Below, piece after piece: positions 35,757-44,257 of a stretch of 64,000 bases of DNA. This DNA comes from Arthrobacter sp. 260 (lineage in GTDB: Bacteria > Actinomycetota > Actinomycetes > Actinomycetales > Micrococcaceae). Both the position numbers and the translations under genes were made by a program. The stretch lies in assembly GCF_013116745.1 (NCBI RefSeq), contig NZ_JABFOE010000003.1, positions 284,859 through 348,858 of the forward strand. Reading direction: 5' to 3'. The notes beneath the pieces were generated by a model. The model made no database searches. It had not been told where the DNA came from and saw nothing but the letters and a program-made list of their open reading frames with translations. Numbering within the stretch: position 1 is the first letter of the stretch; the number at the start of each line of letters is the position of its first letter.

Positions 35757-35785
35757 TTGACTCCGGCCGCAGAACCGTCTGCAAT
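35757..35785 (+). promoter_or_regulatory. Candidate promoter of the 35868 gene
   Basis: TTGACT (35757-35762) and TGCAAT (35780-35785) are separated by 17 bp. Transcription would begin near 35792, about 76 bases before the start codon. Confidence 0.4.
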
Positions 35786-35867
35786 AGACGTAGGCAACTC
35801 CACCAGGGCTCAACGTTCACGGCCCACCCGGTCCGCTTACCTGTTGGCCCCGCCGAGAGGAAGACTC

Positions 35868-36494
35868 ATGGATCCTGCCAGTTTCGCGCTTCAAGCGTCG
35901 ATAGCTGTTGCTGTGGTGGGAATTCTGACGATTCTGACCGCCCTGGCGCTCGCCGCCTGCCTGAAACGGGACAACGACGTCGACTCCCTGTTCTGGTACG
36001 GATTTTCCGGATTGTCAGCCGTTATCTTTGCCATTATTGGGGCAGCCGCCACCATCCCGGGCAGCGGGGGTCTGGTTACCGCTGGAGCCCTCGTCTGCGT
36101 CGGCGTGGCAGCGGGATGGCTCTGGCGCGGGGAGCACGAACGCAAGATCAAGCTTGCCGACGAGGCGCTTCGCCGCGAGCGGGAGACGCTCAAGGGTAGG
36201 CACGAACGGGTTCTCCAGCAATGGGTGAGCTACGAGCTCGACCCGGCCGCAGCGATCGACTTCCCCGCCATGACCGACCTCTCACGCACAGACACTTCCC
36301 GGCTGATTCGCTCGATGCGCACAGCAGCGCTGCTCCGCGAACGTTTCGATGCTGGGGACGCCGGATCAGCTGAATACTCGACTGCCTTGACCGGACTGGA
36401 GGATGCGTTAGCCGCTGCGGAAGTCTCCGCCGGCGTGAGCCGGGACGGTGTCGGTACCACCCGGTCGGCCCACGGTGCCAGGATGCTGGACTAG
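35868..36494 (+). CDS. Uncharacterised membrane protein
   Basis: A 208-residue protein. Helices lie near residues 7-29, 42-60 and 65-83. A charged, Arg/Glu-rich, probably coiled cytoplasmic domain follows (about 85-185: ERKIKLADEALRRERETLKG). ATG 35868 has GAGAGGAAG (35855-35863) upstream; the frame is open back to 35601, but that part runs through the tRNA gene and its hairpin and is not coding. No known family is recognised. It is a single gene between tRNA-Lys and an A+T-rich stretch. Confidence 0.65.
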   Translation: MDPASFALQASIAVAVVGILTILTALALAACLKRDNDVDSLFWYGFSGLSAVIFAIIGAAATIPGSGGLVTAGALVCVGVAAGWLWRGEHERKIKLADEALRRERETLKGRHERVLQQWVSYELDPAAAIDFPAMTDLSRTDTSRLIRSMRTAALLRERFDAGDAGSAEYSTALTGLEDALAAAEVSAGVSRDGVGTTRSAHGARMLD

Positions 36495-36563
36495 AACCTC
36501 CGGGCGCCGGGCTCTGGCCGACCCACGGGGTGTCGTGTACGTTTAGTCGCATGAGAACAATAA

Positions 36564-36633
36564 TTTTCGAGTAGTCCGTCAGGACCACCCTTCCTATCGA
36601 AAACATCGCTCGTTGAGGCATGCCTCCGAGCGA
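36564..36633. repeat. Nested palindromes in an A+T-rich gap
   Basis: TTTTCGA (36564-36570) and TCGAAAA (36597-36603) enclose AGTCC/GGAC. Directly after comes TCGCTCG (36606-36612), the perfect palindrome GAGGCATGCCTC (36615-36626) and CGAGCGA (36627-36633), forming a 13-bp stem with a TT bulge and no loop. It lies 62-131 bp before the next gene and could be an operator or a terminator. Confidence 0.55.
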
Positions 36634-36694
36634 AGCTTCTTATTCACCCATTGCTTGCCGAGTGCACGTTCGGCAACCGAATTTAAGGATCATC

Positions 36695-36940
36695 ATGACC
36701 GAATCAGCCAAGAAACAGGACAACACCCAGGGCAACCCGCAGCCCAAGGAACAGATTTCGGCGCACCTATCCGACTCTGCCGCCAAGAAGCTCCAGGACG
36801 ATCCGAGGGCGAAGCTCGCCCTCGCCAAGAAAAACCCCGACTTCGGGAAACTTGACGGAGCCCGCAGCACCGGCCCCAACCACCAGCCCGTGCACCGCAG
36901 CGGCAAGCAGGGCAAGACCGAAAAGAAGGCCCGCTGGTAA
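36695..36940 (+). CDS. Small basic hydrophilic protein of unknown function
   Basis: An 81-residue protein rich in Lys, Gln, Asp and Pro with no hydrophobic segment. It contains LSDSAAKKLQDDPRAKLAL in the middle and a basic tail (GKQGKTEKKARW). It is probably disordered, cytoplasmic, and might bind nucleic acid or act in stress tolerance, but nothing in it proves this. ATG 36695 has AAGGA (36685-36689) well placed. A hairpin follows, so it appears monocistronic. Confidence 0.65.
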   Translation: MTESAKKQDNTQGNPQPKEQISAHLSDSAAKKLQDDPRAKLALAKKNPDFGKLDGARSTGPNHQPVHRSGKQGKTEKKARW

Positions 36941-36970
36941 CAGCTGACCTTCTGGAGACTTAAATTGAAA

Positions 36971-37017
36971 CTGGCTCCGCGTTCTGCGTATGGGGGAATC
37001 GCAGAATGGGGAGCCAG
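36971..37017 (+). terminator. Hairpin after the small basic protein gene
   Basis: CTGGCTCC (36971-36978) pairs with GGAGCCAG (37010-37017) and TTCTGCG (36982-36988) with CGCAGAA (37000-37006), with a small internal loop. The tail is A+T-rich (CGATTTAAG) but without a clean T-run. It may also be an operator for the next gene. Confidence 0.6.
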
Positions 37018-37069
37018 CGATTTAAGTATACTTCAAACCGAACGTTATAAGTCCAGTTAAGGGGTGGTA

Positions 37070-37804
37070 ATGGCCGTCACAGCCAAGTCGTTTCAGCTGT
37101 GGCGCTCCCAGATCGCACCCAATGACACAGTCTCCGATCTGTGCCGGAAAGCCGGAATCAAACGCTCCACCCTGGGCCAGCAGTTGGTGCGGGGAAAGGT
37201 TGCGGTCGCCACAATTGTGAGCATCGCCCGCGCCTACGGACTGCACCCCGTGGAGGCCCTCGGCAATTTTGAAGGATACCGTGACCTCCCCGGCGGGATG
37301 CGGGAACCAACTGATGCCGAGCTGATCAGCCAGGTGTCGCACATCGACATTCTTCGGCTGGTCGTAGCCCGCAGCAGGGACGAGGAGGCGGCGGGTCGCC
37401 CCGTTCAGCTGGATCTGGCGTCGTTCCCGCACCAGACGTCGGTGCGGGGCTGGATCGACGCAATCGACACGGGGGACCTACGGCAGGCGCTGGCGGGGAA
37501 GACCGGCATAGCACCCCAAAACCTTTCTGCCCAGCTCACCGCTGGCCGCCTCACCCCCGAACTCGCGTTGGAGGCGGCGCGGTTGGCGGGAGTGTCCCTC
37601 GCCAGTGGCCTCGTGGTCACAAATCTGATCACCCCGTCGGAAGGTGGCTGGCCGGCGGAGGGCAGACACCGGGCGTTGGGTAGGAAGTCGGATGCCGACC
37701 TTGTGCTGTTGGCCAGGGACAGGCTGGACGGGCTGGGCAAGGCATTAAAGAAGCTCGAGCTAGCACATAGCCGGGACCAGGACCTATGGGAGAACCTCGG
37801 ATGA
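37070..37804 (+). CDS. Protein with two tandem helix-turn-helix-like segments
   Basis: A 244-residue cytoplasmic protein, probably a DNA-binding regulator. Residues about 22-62 (from LCRKAGIKRSTLGQQL) read like a Cro/CI-type HTH that helps select operator DNA. Residues about 135-175 (LAGKTGIAPQNLSAQL onward) align with it without gaps, sharing about 12 of 41 positions including the G-I, L-x-x-Q-L and A-R-x-x-G-[LV] core, so the protein appears to be an internal duplication. ATG 37070 has AAGGGG (37059-37064) upstream. Its TGA overlaps the ATG of the next gene (ATGA), coupling it to a seven-helix membrane protein. I know no characterised homologue. Confidence 0.7.
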   Translation: MAVTAKSFQLWRSQIAPNDTVSDLCRKAGIKRSTLGQQLVRGKVAVATIVSIARAYGLHPVEALGNFEGYRDLPGGMREPTDAELISQVSHIDILRLVVARSRDEEAAGRPVQLDLASFPHQTSVRGWIDAIDTGDLRQALAGKTGIAPQNLSAQLTAGRLTPELALEAARLAGVSLASGLVVTNLITPSEGGWPAEGRHRALGRKSDADLVLLARDRLDGLGKALKKLELAHSRDQDLWENLG

Positions 37805-38523
37805 CTGAGCACCTAATCCAGTGGATCGTGCTGGCGTCATGCATCATCTTTGCCCTGCTACGTCTTCCCGATGCGATCCGGGGGCGCGGACGGTCGGTTT
37901 TCGCGGCAATGGTGCTCCTGGTGGTTGCGGTGGGGCTCAGTCTGCCCCAGATCTACCTTCCCGTCGACGGACTTCTGGGTGGGATGAACCTTGCGAACCT
38001 CATCATCCGGCTCTCGCTCTTCGCGATCTTTGTCCTGCTCGGAATCAGGATTGCTGGGGCTTTCAGGTCGCCCAGGGCCCGTTCGCTGATCGTCGGCCCA
38101 CTGGGTCTGACGGTACTGGGCGTGGTGGTGGCGGTCACCGTGGTGCTCTTTGCGCTCAGCGATCTTCCAGAAAGCTCGACTGGGCTGCAAGCATTCCGGG
38201 ACCAGGACACCGTCCGCCTCTACGCGGAAGCGGGGCGGCTCTATCCGGGGTACGTTGCGGCATGCCTGGTCTTGCCCGCGGTGAAGGGCCTGATGGATCC
38301 GGCCGGTCGGTTGGCGTACCGAAGCGCCTCGGCCCTGCTTGCCCTGGGCTTCGGGGCCGTGGTGGTATTTGCGGTGACCCGCTTGCTGGCGGGAGCACAC
38401 CTCGGAATTTGGGAGATAGTCCTCCCCTTTGGGTCAATACTGCTGGTAGTGAGCGGCCTGACAGTCATCTGGGCCTCCCGGCGGCGAACCGAGCTGACAC
38501 CACCGGGCAATAGACTTGCGTGA
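37801..38523 (+). CDS. Seven-helix membrane protein coupled to the tandem-HTH gene
   Basis: A 240-residue membrane protein with helices near 4-21, 33-52, 64-86, 95-118, 147-163, 174-194 and 203-223. The segment after helix 2 (YLPVDGLLGGMNLANLI) resembles the N-terminal membrane half of actinobacterial MAB_1171c/DUF6545-type proteins, which are often encoded beside XRE regulators. The usual C-terminal soluble domain is absent here. ATG 37801 overlaps the preceding stop by four bases. I infer a sensor or transporter working with the HTH protein; function is unknown. Confidence 0.65.
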   Translation: MTEHLIQWIVLASCIIFALLRLPDAIRGRGRSVFAAMVLLVVAVGLSLPQIYLPVDGLLGGMNLANLIIRLSLFAIFVLLGIRIAGAFRSPRARSLIVGPLGLTVLGVVVAVTVVLFALSDLPESSTGLQAFRDQDTVRLYAEAGRLYPGYVAACLVLPAVKGLMDPAGRLAYRSASALLALGFGAVVVFAVTRLLAGAHLGIWEIVLPFGSILLVVSGLTVIWASRRRTELTPPGNRLA

Positions 38524-38654
38524 AATGTGACGTTTTTGTGATTGGTGGCGTCAAACCTATTCACACTTTCATCATCGTGTGCCAAAATAATGAATGCGTA
38601 ACTCTGCTTGCCATGGGGGACAGCGGAGCTACAGTGCGGGGTGGGGCGTCCATT

Positions 38655-38690
38655 AGAACGGGTGGACGCACCTACCCGTTCTTGTTTCTC
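38655..38690. terminator. Terminator between the 7-helix gene and the citB-type gene
   Basis: AGAACGGGT (38655-38663) and ACCCGTTCT (38674-38682) form a 9-bp stem with a ten-base loop, followed by TGTTTCTC. It serves the plus-strand gene and may also serve the convergent response regulator gene. Confidence 0.65.
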
Positions 38691-39408
38691 AGCCGGTCCA
38701 GGCGTAGCGCTTCTCCGGCCGACCAGCTGCACCATACTTGGGCGTGATCTTGGCCTGCTCCCTGGTCACCAGATACTCCAGATACCGCCGGGCACTGACC
38801 CTTGCCAAGCCGAGCCGTAGCGCCACCTCCGACGCGGAGGATCCCTCCGGGTTAGCGCGAAGGTCTCCGATCACTGCCTCCAGGGTAGGCACTGATAAGC
38901 CCTTTGGCAGGGCGGCCTGGACCTTCGTCCCCGCGTTGGAGCGCTGTTCCCGCGCCGGTCCCAGGAGTCGGTCAATCACCGTCTGATCCAGTGCCGGCGA
39001 GTTTCCGGCGCTGTGCTCAAGAATGCTCCGACGATGGGCGACGTACTGATCAAGGCGCTCAAGGAGGACCCTGGAATTGAACGGTTTGACCAGGTAATGC
39101 AACACCCCGCCAGCCATCGCTGCGCGGACTGTTTCCAGTTCACGGGCCGCAGTGATGGCGATGATGTCCACCGGCTCGCCCGTCAGGTTGCGGGCAGCAC
39201 GAAGGACCTCGATTCCCGACAGATCAGGCAGATGAATGTCGAGCAGCACCAGTTCTGGCCGCCGGCTGGAGATGAGCTCAAGTCCGTCGGCACCGGTGTA
39301 GGCGACTCCCACCACTTCGAAGCCTCCGTGTGCCATCAGGAATCCGGTGTGCACTCCTGCGACTTCGCGGTCGTCGTCGATGACGGCCGTGCGGATCAAT
39401 TGCGTCAC
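38689..39408 (-). CDS. Response regulator, CitB/DcuR type
   Basis: A 239-residue DNA-binding response regulator. The receiver domain (about 6-122) has the acidic pair DDD at 11-13, phosphoacceptor Asp57 in LLDIHLP and Lys in LVKPFNS. The C-terminal winged/HTH domain (about 165-235) contains SASEVALRLGLARVSARRYLEYL. The start is GTG at 39408, overlapping the kinase stop. With the CitA-type kinase it should activate the divergent tctCBA genes when tricarboxylates such as citrate are present; ligand and target are inferred from family and context. Confidence 0.9.
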   Translation of the reverse strand: MTQLIRTAVIDDDREVAGVHTGFLMAHGGFEVVGVAYTGADGLELISSRRPELVLLDIHLPDLSGIEVLRAARNLTGEPVDIIAITAARELETVRAAMAGGVLHYLVKPFNSRVLLERLDQYVAHRRSILEHSAGNSPALDQTVIDRLLGPAREQRSNAGTKVQAALPKGLSVPTLEAVIGDLRANPEGSSASEVALRLGLARVSARRYLEYLVTREQAKITPKYGAAGRPEKRYAWTG

Positions 39409-40997
39409 TGCTGTTCCACACCGCCTACCGCAACGGACGTGGGTACAGGTGCGAGCCTGACCCGGAATTGAGCGCCGCCGAGAGGGGACGTGCCCACCCC
39501 AATCTCACCACTGCGGCGTTGTGCCACCCGCTGGAGAAGGGACAGCCCGAACCCGCGCGCGGCAGAGGGGCCATCTGCCTTGGTCGTGACACCGCTTTCG
39601 AAGATGCTGTCCCGCACCCCGTCGGGCACGCCAGGGCCGTCGTCGGACACTGTAATCACGCACCCCGAGTCGTCAGAGGTGGTGGAGATGTGGATGGTCC
39701 CATTCGAGCCGACCGCCTCCATCGCGTTATCGATCAGGTTCCCCAGGATGGTCACCTGGTCGGTGGTTCCGTCCGGGTGGAGCGTCGAACTGCCGTCGAT
39801 GATCACCTGAATGTTCTTTTCCTCACCGATCGTACTCTTCGCCATCAGGAGGCTGGCGGCATCGGGGTCGGTGATTCCCGGGCAGAGATCACCCGAAACC
39901 ACCGAACCGCCGTGACCGGAACGGGTGATGAAGTCGACCGCCTGCTCGGTCCGGCCAAGCTCGAGCAGGCCGGAAATGACGTGCATCTTATTGGAGAATT
40001 CGTGGGCCTGCACGCGCAGCGCCTGGGTGACATCGCGCGCCCCGTCCAGATCCTGCAACAACTGGTGGAGTTCGGTGCGGTCGCGGAGGATAAGCACGCT
40101 ACCTACCCGCCGTCCGTCCACCACAGCCCGGTTCGCCTGCGCGAGCAGCACACGCTCGCCCACCAGCACTGTCGTTTCCATTGCCCCGTCGGAGTCGAGC
40201 ATTCCCGCGAGGGCGGGTTCGAGGACGTCGTCGACGGGACGGCCGACCGCTGCGTCGTCAAGGCCAAGGAGGCGGCGGGCTTCGTCGTTGAGCAGCGCCA
40301 CGTTCCCCCGTTCGTCGACCGCCACCACACCCTCACCGATTCCGTGCAGCATGGCGTCCCTGGTCTCCAGCAGGGTGGCGATTTCCTCCGGCTCCAGCTT
40401 GTAGATGCGGCGCCACACCAGTCTGGATACGTAGATAGCCCCTGCAGATCCCAGGAGGGCGGCGGCAATCAGCCACACCAGGAGCTGCGGGAGGTCTTCC
40501 TGGAGATCCTGGCTGAGCCGGGATTCGAGAATCCCCACTGATGCGGTACCGATCACCGAACCGTCGTCGTCGAAAATGGGGACCTTGACCCGCCAGGATT
40601 CCCCAAGCGTGCCGGTCTGGGTTCCCACAAAGGTGTCCCCCGACAGTGGCACCGACGGATCGGTGGAAACCATTGAGCCGATCATCTCCGGGTTCGGATG
40701 GGAATAGCGGATCCCCGCGTCGTCGGTCACCACCACATAGGTGACATTGGTCGACTGGGCAATGAGATCGGCGATCGGTTGGATGGTGTCACTGGGACGG
40801 GCGTCGTCGAACGCCTCCACAATGGTGGGCAGCTGGGCCACCGACTGGGCGACCCCCACCATTCTCGTCTCGTAGGCGTCGCGGATCTGCTGCTCCTGCA
40901 TCCGGATCGCGACGGACCCGGCAATCAGGACAATGATCAGCACGATGGACAGCTGCAAAAGAAAGAGCTGTGACCTAAGCGACATTGACCTGATCAT
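39405..40997 (-). CDS. Sensor histidine kinase, CitA/DcuS type
   Basis: A 530-residue membrane kinase. Helix 1 (about 11-31), an extracytoplasmic PAS-like sensor (about 35-170), helix 2 (about 171-192), a cytoplasmic PAS (about 210-300), the SPOB-type phosphorylation region with His332 in QAHEFSNKMHV, and an HATPase domain with NLIDNAMEAV, DDGPGVP and GFGLSLL. The start could be the ATG at 40997 or at 40985; both have AGG nearby. The CitA family senses citrate or C4-dicarboxylates outside the cell. It forms an operon with the response regulator and is divergent from tctC. Confidence 0.9.
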   Translation of the reverse strand: MIRSMSLRSQLFLLQLSIVLIIVLIAGSVAIRMQEQQIRDAYETRMVGVAQSVAQLPTIVEAFDDARPSDTIQPIADLIAQSTNVTYVVVTDDAGIRYSHPNPEMIGSMVSTDPSVPLSGDTFVGTQTGTLGESWRVKVPIFDDDGSVIGTASVGILESRLSQDLQEDLPQLLVWLIAAALLGSAGAIYVSRLVWRRIYKLEPEEIATLLETRDAMLHGIGEGVVAVDERGNVALLNDEARRLLGLDDAAVGRPVDDVLEPALAGMLDSDGAMETTVLVGERVLLAQANRAVVDGRRVGSVLILRDRTELHQLLQDLDGARDVTQALRVQAHEFSNKMHVISGLLELGRTEQAVDFITRSGHGGSVVSGDLCPGITDPDAASLLMAKSTIGEEKNIQVIIDGSSTLHPDGTTDQVTILGNLIDNAMEAVGSNGTIHISTTSDDSGCVITVSDDGPGVPDGVRDSIFESGVTTKADGPSAARGFGLSLLQRVAQRRSGEIGVGTSPLGGAQFRVRLAPVPTSVAVGGVEQQ

Positions 40998-41057
40998 GAA
41001 CCTATCTTGGCATGTCAGGGGTTCCCTGACCCTGTTCTTGCCGTGACCGTAATGACC

Positions 41058-41140
41058 AATACGTGCGTTATGTCCGTATTCTTCCCCGCCCAGTGGATGG
41101 TCCCTACGATGAACCGGACGGCATGGTGATCTGCATCACG
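41058..41140 (+). promoter_or_regulatory. Two dyads in the citA-tctC divergent region
   Basis: AATACG (41058-41063) and CGTATT (41075-41080) are an inverted repeat with 11 bp between, a candidate response-regulator site. At 41125-41140 GTGA-N6-TCAC matches the core of CRP/GlxR-type sites (TGTGA-N6-TCACA). Together they suggest substrate-specific and global carbon control of tctCBA. Confidence 0.45.
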
Positions 41141-41161
41141 CCAAAGAAAGGAAATCTCATC

Positions 41162-42157
41162 ATGAAGCTTAATCGCCCAATGAAGCGCCATTCAGCTTTG
41201 GTGGCTGTCGCAGCAGTCTCGGCGCTGGCCCTCTCCGCCTGCGGCGACAGTGGCTCGGAGACCGCAGAGGGCGGGATCGACCGCCTGAACATCGTTGTAC
41301 CGGCAGACCCGGGCGGCGGTTGGGACCAGACCGGCCGCGCCATCCAGAACGACCTGGAAGAGAACGAGCTCGTTGGCAGCGCTTCAGTGGAAAACGTTGG
41401 CGGCGCTGGCGGCACTAATGGCCTGACCCGTCTGGCGACCGAGCAGGACCCCAACACGCTGATGGTGATGGGCTATGTGATGGTCGGTGCGGTGGAGACC
41501 AACGCTGCCGAAACCCGGATCGAGGACACCACGCCGATCGCGCGGCTCACCGACGAGCCACTGATCGTGGTCGTACCCTCCGATTCGCCGTACCAGACCA
41601 TCGAGGACCTCGTCACCGACATCGAAGAGAACGGCCAGGCAGTCTCAATCACAGGCGGCTCCGCCGGCGGCGCCGACCACATTCTTGCAGGCATGATCCT
41701 TGAGGCCGAAGGCGTGGCCCCCGACAAGCTGAACTACATCCCGTACTCCGGCGGCGGCGAATCGCTGGCTGCCCTCCTGGGCAACCAGGTATCGGCGGGC
41801 ATCTCCGGTGTCGGCGAGTACGCCGAACAGGTCAAGGCAGGCACGGTGCGTGCCCTCGCAGTATCCGGCGAGGAACCAGCAGGCCAGGTGCCTGAGGTGG
41901 AAACCCTGACCGACCAGGGCATCGATGTGGTCCTGACCAACTGGCGCGGCGTCGTCGCCCCGGGCTCCATCGACGAGGAGCAGGCTGCAGCCCTGACCGA
42001 ACTGATCACTGAACTGCACGAGACGGAATCGTGGCAGGAAACCCTCACCGAGAACAACTGGGCGGATGCCTTCCTCACCGGCGAGGAGTTCGCCACCTTC
42101 CTCGACGAGGACATCGCAACGGTCAAGACGACCCTGACAGACATCGGTCTGCTGTAG
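41162..42157 (+). CDS. tctC: Tripartite tricarboxylate transporter, substrate-binding lipoprotein TctC
   Basis: Extracytoplasmic binding protein of a TTT-family secondary transporter. The 331-residue precursor has a lipoprotein signal with lipobox LSAC (Cys about residue 27). The Bug-type fold shows in VVPADPGGGWDQTGR, the family's ligand loop, and in SGGGESLAALL. ATG 41162 has AAAGGAAA about nine bases upstream; the frame is open to 41063 but that part spans the promoter. tctB and tctA follow with 5 bp gap and 8 bp overlap, making one operon. Confidence 0.93.
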   Translation: MKLNRPMKRHSALVAVAAVSALALSACGDSGSETAEGGIDRLNIVVPADPGGGWDQTGRAIQNDLEENELVGSASVENVGGAGGTNGLTRLATEQDPNTLMVMGYVMVGAVETNAAETRIEDTTPIARLTDEPLIVVVPSDSPYQTIEDLVTDIEENGQAVSITGGSAGGADHILAGMILEAEGVAPDKLNYIPYSGGGESLAALLGNQVSAGISGVGEYAEQVKAGTVRALAVSGEEPAGQVPEVETLTDQGIDVVLTNWRGVVAPGSIDEEQAAALTELITELHETESWQETLTENNWADAFLTGEEFATFLDEDIATVKTTLTDIGLL

Positions 42158-42162
42158 CAGCC

Positions 42163-42708
42163 ATGAGTACCCACCCACCAGAGGCACAGGCCAGCGGCGC
42201 ACGGACCGCCGCTGGCCGGCCCATCGGGGAAATTATCTTCGCCGCGGGGATCCTGAGTCTCGGCATTCTCGGTTTCGTGGCCGGCGCCGATATCCGGACG
42301 CCGCCGTCGGCAACTGGGATTGGCCCACGGGAGTTCCCGTTCATTGTGTCCGGTCTGCTCGTGGTCCTCGGGGCCGCGATCATCGTCCAGTTGCTGCGGG
42401 GCCACCGCGGCGCTCCCGAAGAGGGCGAGGATGTTGACCTCAACGTGAAGACCGACTGGCTGACCGTCGCCAAACTGGTCGGGTTCGTGGCGCTGCACAT
42501 CCTGCTCATCGTCCCCGCGGGCTGGCCCGTTGCTGCCGCCGTGCTCTTTTTCGGTGCCAGCTGGACGCTCGGCGCCCTGTCCTGGTGGAAGAACGCGGTC
42601 ATCGCCATCGTGATGGCCCTGGTGCTGCAGTTCGTGTTTGCCGGCCTGTTGGGCGTTTCCCTCCCCGCCGGATTCCTCCTGGAAGGGGTTGAGATCTTCA
42701 ATGGATAA
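42163..42708 (+). CDS. tctB: Tripartite tricarboxylate transporter small membrane subunit TctB
   Basis: A 181-residue protein with four predicted membrane helices (about 18-40, 52-74, 108-150 as two, 152-176) and the PxxxPxxxG-type loop TGIGPREFPFIVSGLLV typical of TctB. It works with TctA as the membrane part of the citrate/tricarboxylate importer. ATG 42163 is five bases after the tctC stop without a good ribosome-binding site, so it may depend on coupling; its stop lies inside the start of tctA. Confidence 0.9.
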   Translation: MSTHPPEAQASGARTAAGRPIGEIIFAAGILSLGILGFVAGADIRTPPSATGIGPREFPFIVSGLLVVLGAAIIVQLLRGHRGAPEEGEDVDLNVKTDWLTVAKLVGFVALHILLIVPAGWPVAAAVLFFGASWTLGALSWWKNAVIAIVMALVLQFVFAGLLGVSLPAGFLLEGVEIFNG

Positions 42709-44257
42709 CTTCATGGCCCTCATGGAGGGTTTCTCGGTTGCCATGCAGCCGATGTACCTCTTGTTCGCACTGGGCGGAGTGCTGGTCGGAACAGCCGTAG
42801 GTGTGCTGCCGGGCATCGGCCCGGCCATGGCCATCGCGCTGCTGATGCCCATCACCTACAGCCTCGACCCGACGGCGGCGATCATTGTGTTCGCCGGCAT
42901 CTATTACGGCGGCATGTACGGCGGTTCCACCACGTCCATCCTGCTGAACACACCCGGTGAATCGGCGTCGGTGGTCACGGCCCTCGAGGGTAACAAGATG
43001 GCCAAGGCGGGACGCGGAGCGGCGGCTCTGGCCACGGCGGCTCTCGGTTCGTTCGTCGCTGGCACCATCGCCACGGTCCTGCTGACCTTCCTCGCCCCGA
43101 TGCTCGCCGAATTCGCCGTGCAGATCGGCCCGGTCGAGTATGTGGCGCTGATGGTTGTCGCCTTCCTCACCGTCGGGGCGCTTCTGGGCGCGTCCGTGCT
43201 GCGGGGACTGGCGTCCCTCTGCATCGGGCTGTTTCTCGCGTTCGTGGGTGTTGATGCACTGACAGCGCAGCAGCGCTACACGTTCGGCAGCCCGTTCCTC
43301 GCGGACGGCATCGACGTCGTGCTGGTGGCTGTGGCCCTGTTTGCAATGGGCGAGGCGCTGTACATCGCGTCGCGGATGCGTCACGGATCAGTGGCGGTCA
43401 TCCCGGTGAGCGGCAACTGGCGCAAGTGGATGAAGCGCGAAGACTGGCGCCGGTCCTGGAAGCCTTGGCTGCGCGGCACGTTTATCGGATTCCCGATCGG
43501 CACCATTCCAGCTGGCGGTGCTGACGTTGCCACCTTCGTCTCCTACGCGACTGAACGCAAGCTCGCCAAAGGTGAGAACAAGGCGCAGTTTGGCAAGGGA
43601 GCCATCGAGGGTGTTGCAGGTCCGGAATCGGCCAACAACGCCGCCGCTGCAGGCGTGCTGGTGCCCTTGCTGACACTGGGTATCCCCACCACCGCGACGG
43701 CGGCGATCATGCTGGTCGCCTTCCAGCGGTACCAGATCCAGCCCGGTCCGCTGCTGTTCGAGGTGGAAGGGGCCCTGGTCTGGGCGCTGATTGCCAGCCT
43801 GTACGTCGGCAACCTAATGTTGTTGGTCCTGAACCTGCCGCTGGTGGGATTGTGGGTGAAGATCCTTCAGATCCCGCGCCCCTACCTGTATGCGGGCATC
43901 CTGGTCTTCGCAGCCCTCGGCGCGTTCTCGATCAACTTCACACCGGTGGATGTGTGGATACTGCTGATCATCGGTCTTCTCGGGTTCTTCATGCGCCGGT
44001 ATGGGTATCCGATTGCACCAATGGTGGTGGGGCTGATCCTCGGTCCCATCTTCGAGGATCAGCTCCGCCGGTCCATGGCCATCTCGCAGGGAGACCCCAC
44101 GGCACTGATCACGTCACCGATCGCTGCGGTGATCTACGCAACCCTTGCGTTGATCTTCGTACTCTCGTTCTGGATGAAGAAGCGTCAGAAGGCAATGGAG
44201 GCCTCCCTCGACAGCACGTCAATGAGTGCCGGCGGGGGAGACCAGACCCGCGCCTAG
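42701..44257 (+). CDS. tctA: Tripartite tricarboxylate transporter large permease TctA
   Basis: The main membrane subunit, 518 residues with about 12 helices. Conserved family segments are [17 protein letters not shown] (about 27-43), the glycine-rich [16 protein letters not shown] (about 67-82) and a second [12 protein letters not shown] region (about 328-339). ATG 42701 overlaps the end of tctB. The stop TAG (44255-44257) shares the palindrome CTAG with the stop of the convergent ptsH, leaving no room for a terminator between the genes. Confidence 0.95.
   Translation: MDNFMALMEGFSVAMQPMYLLFALGGVLVGTAVGVLPGIGPAMAIALLMPITYSLDPTAAIIVFAGIYYGGMYGGSTTSILLNTPGESASVVTALEGNKMAKAGRGAAALATAALGSFVAGTIATVLLTFLAPMLAEFAVQIGPVEYVALMVVAFLTVGALLGASVLRGLASLCIGLFLAFVGVDALTAQQRYTFGSPFLADGIDVVLVAVALFAMGEALYIASRMRHGSVAVIPVSGNWRKWMKREDWRRSWKPWLRGTFIGFPIGTIPAGGADVATFVSYATERKLAKGENKAQFGKGAIEGVAGPESANNAAAAGVLVPLLTLGIPTTATAAIMLVAFQRYQIQPGPLLFEVEGALVWALIASLYVGNLMLLVLNLPLVGLWVKILQIPRPYLYAGILVFAALGAFSINFTPVDVWILLIIGLLGFFMRRYGYPIAPMVVGLILGPIFEDQLRRSMAISQGDPTALITSPIAAVIYATLALIFVLSFWMKKRQKAMEASLDSTSMSAGGGDQTRA

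Noticed and set aside
35601..35867. N-terminal extension of the 35868 gene
   Set aside because: It would be translated through the tRNA-Lys gene and its terminator hairpin.
35586..38700. Integrated element at tRNA-Lys
   Set aside because: No integrase, and I could not find a repeat of the tRNA 3' end downstream to act as an attachment site.
39468..40541. 357-codon plus-strand frame antisense to the sensor kinase
   Set aside because: The kinase has all family motifs; the antisense frame has none.
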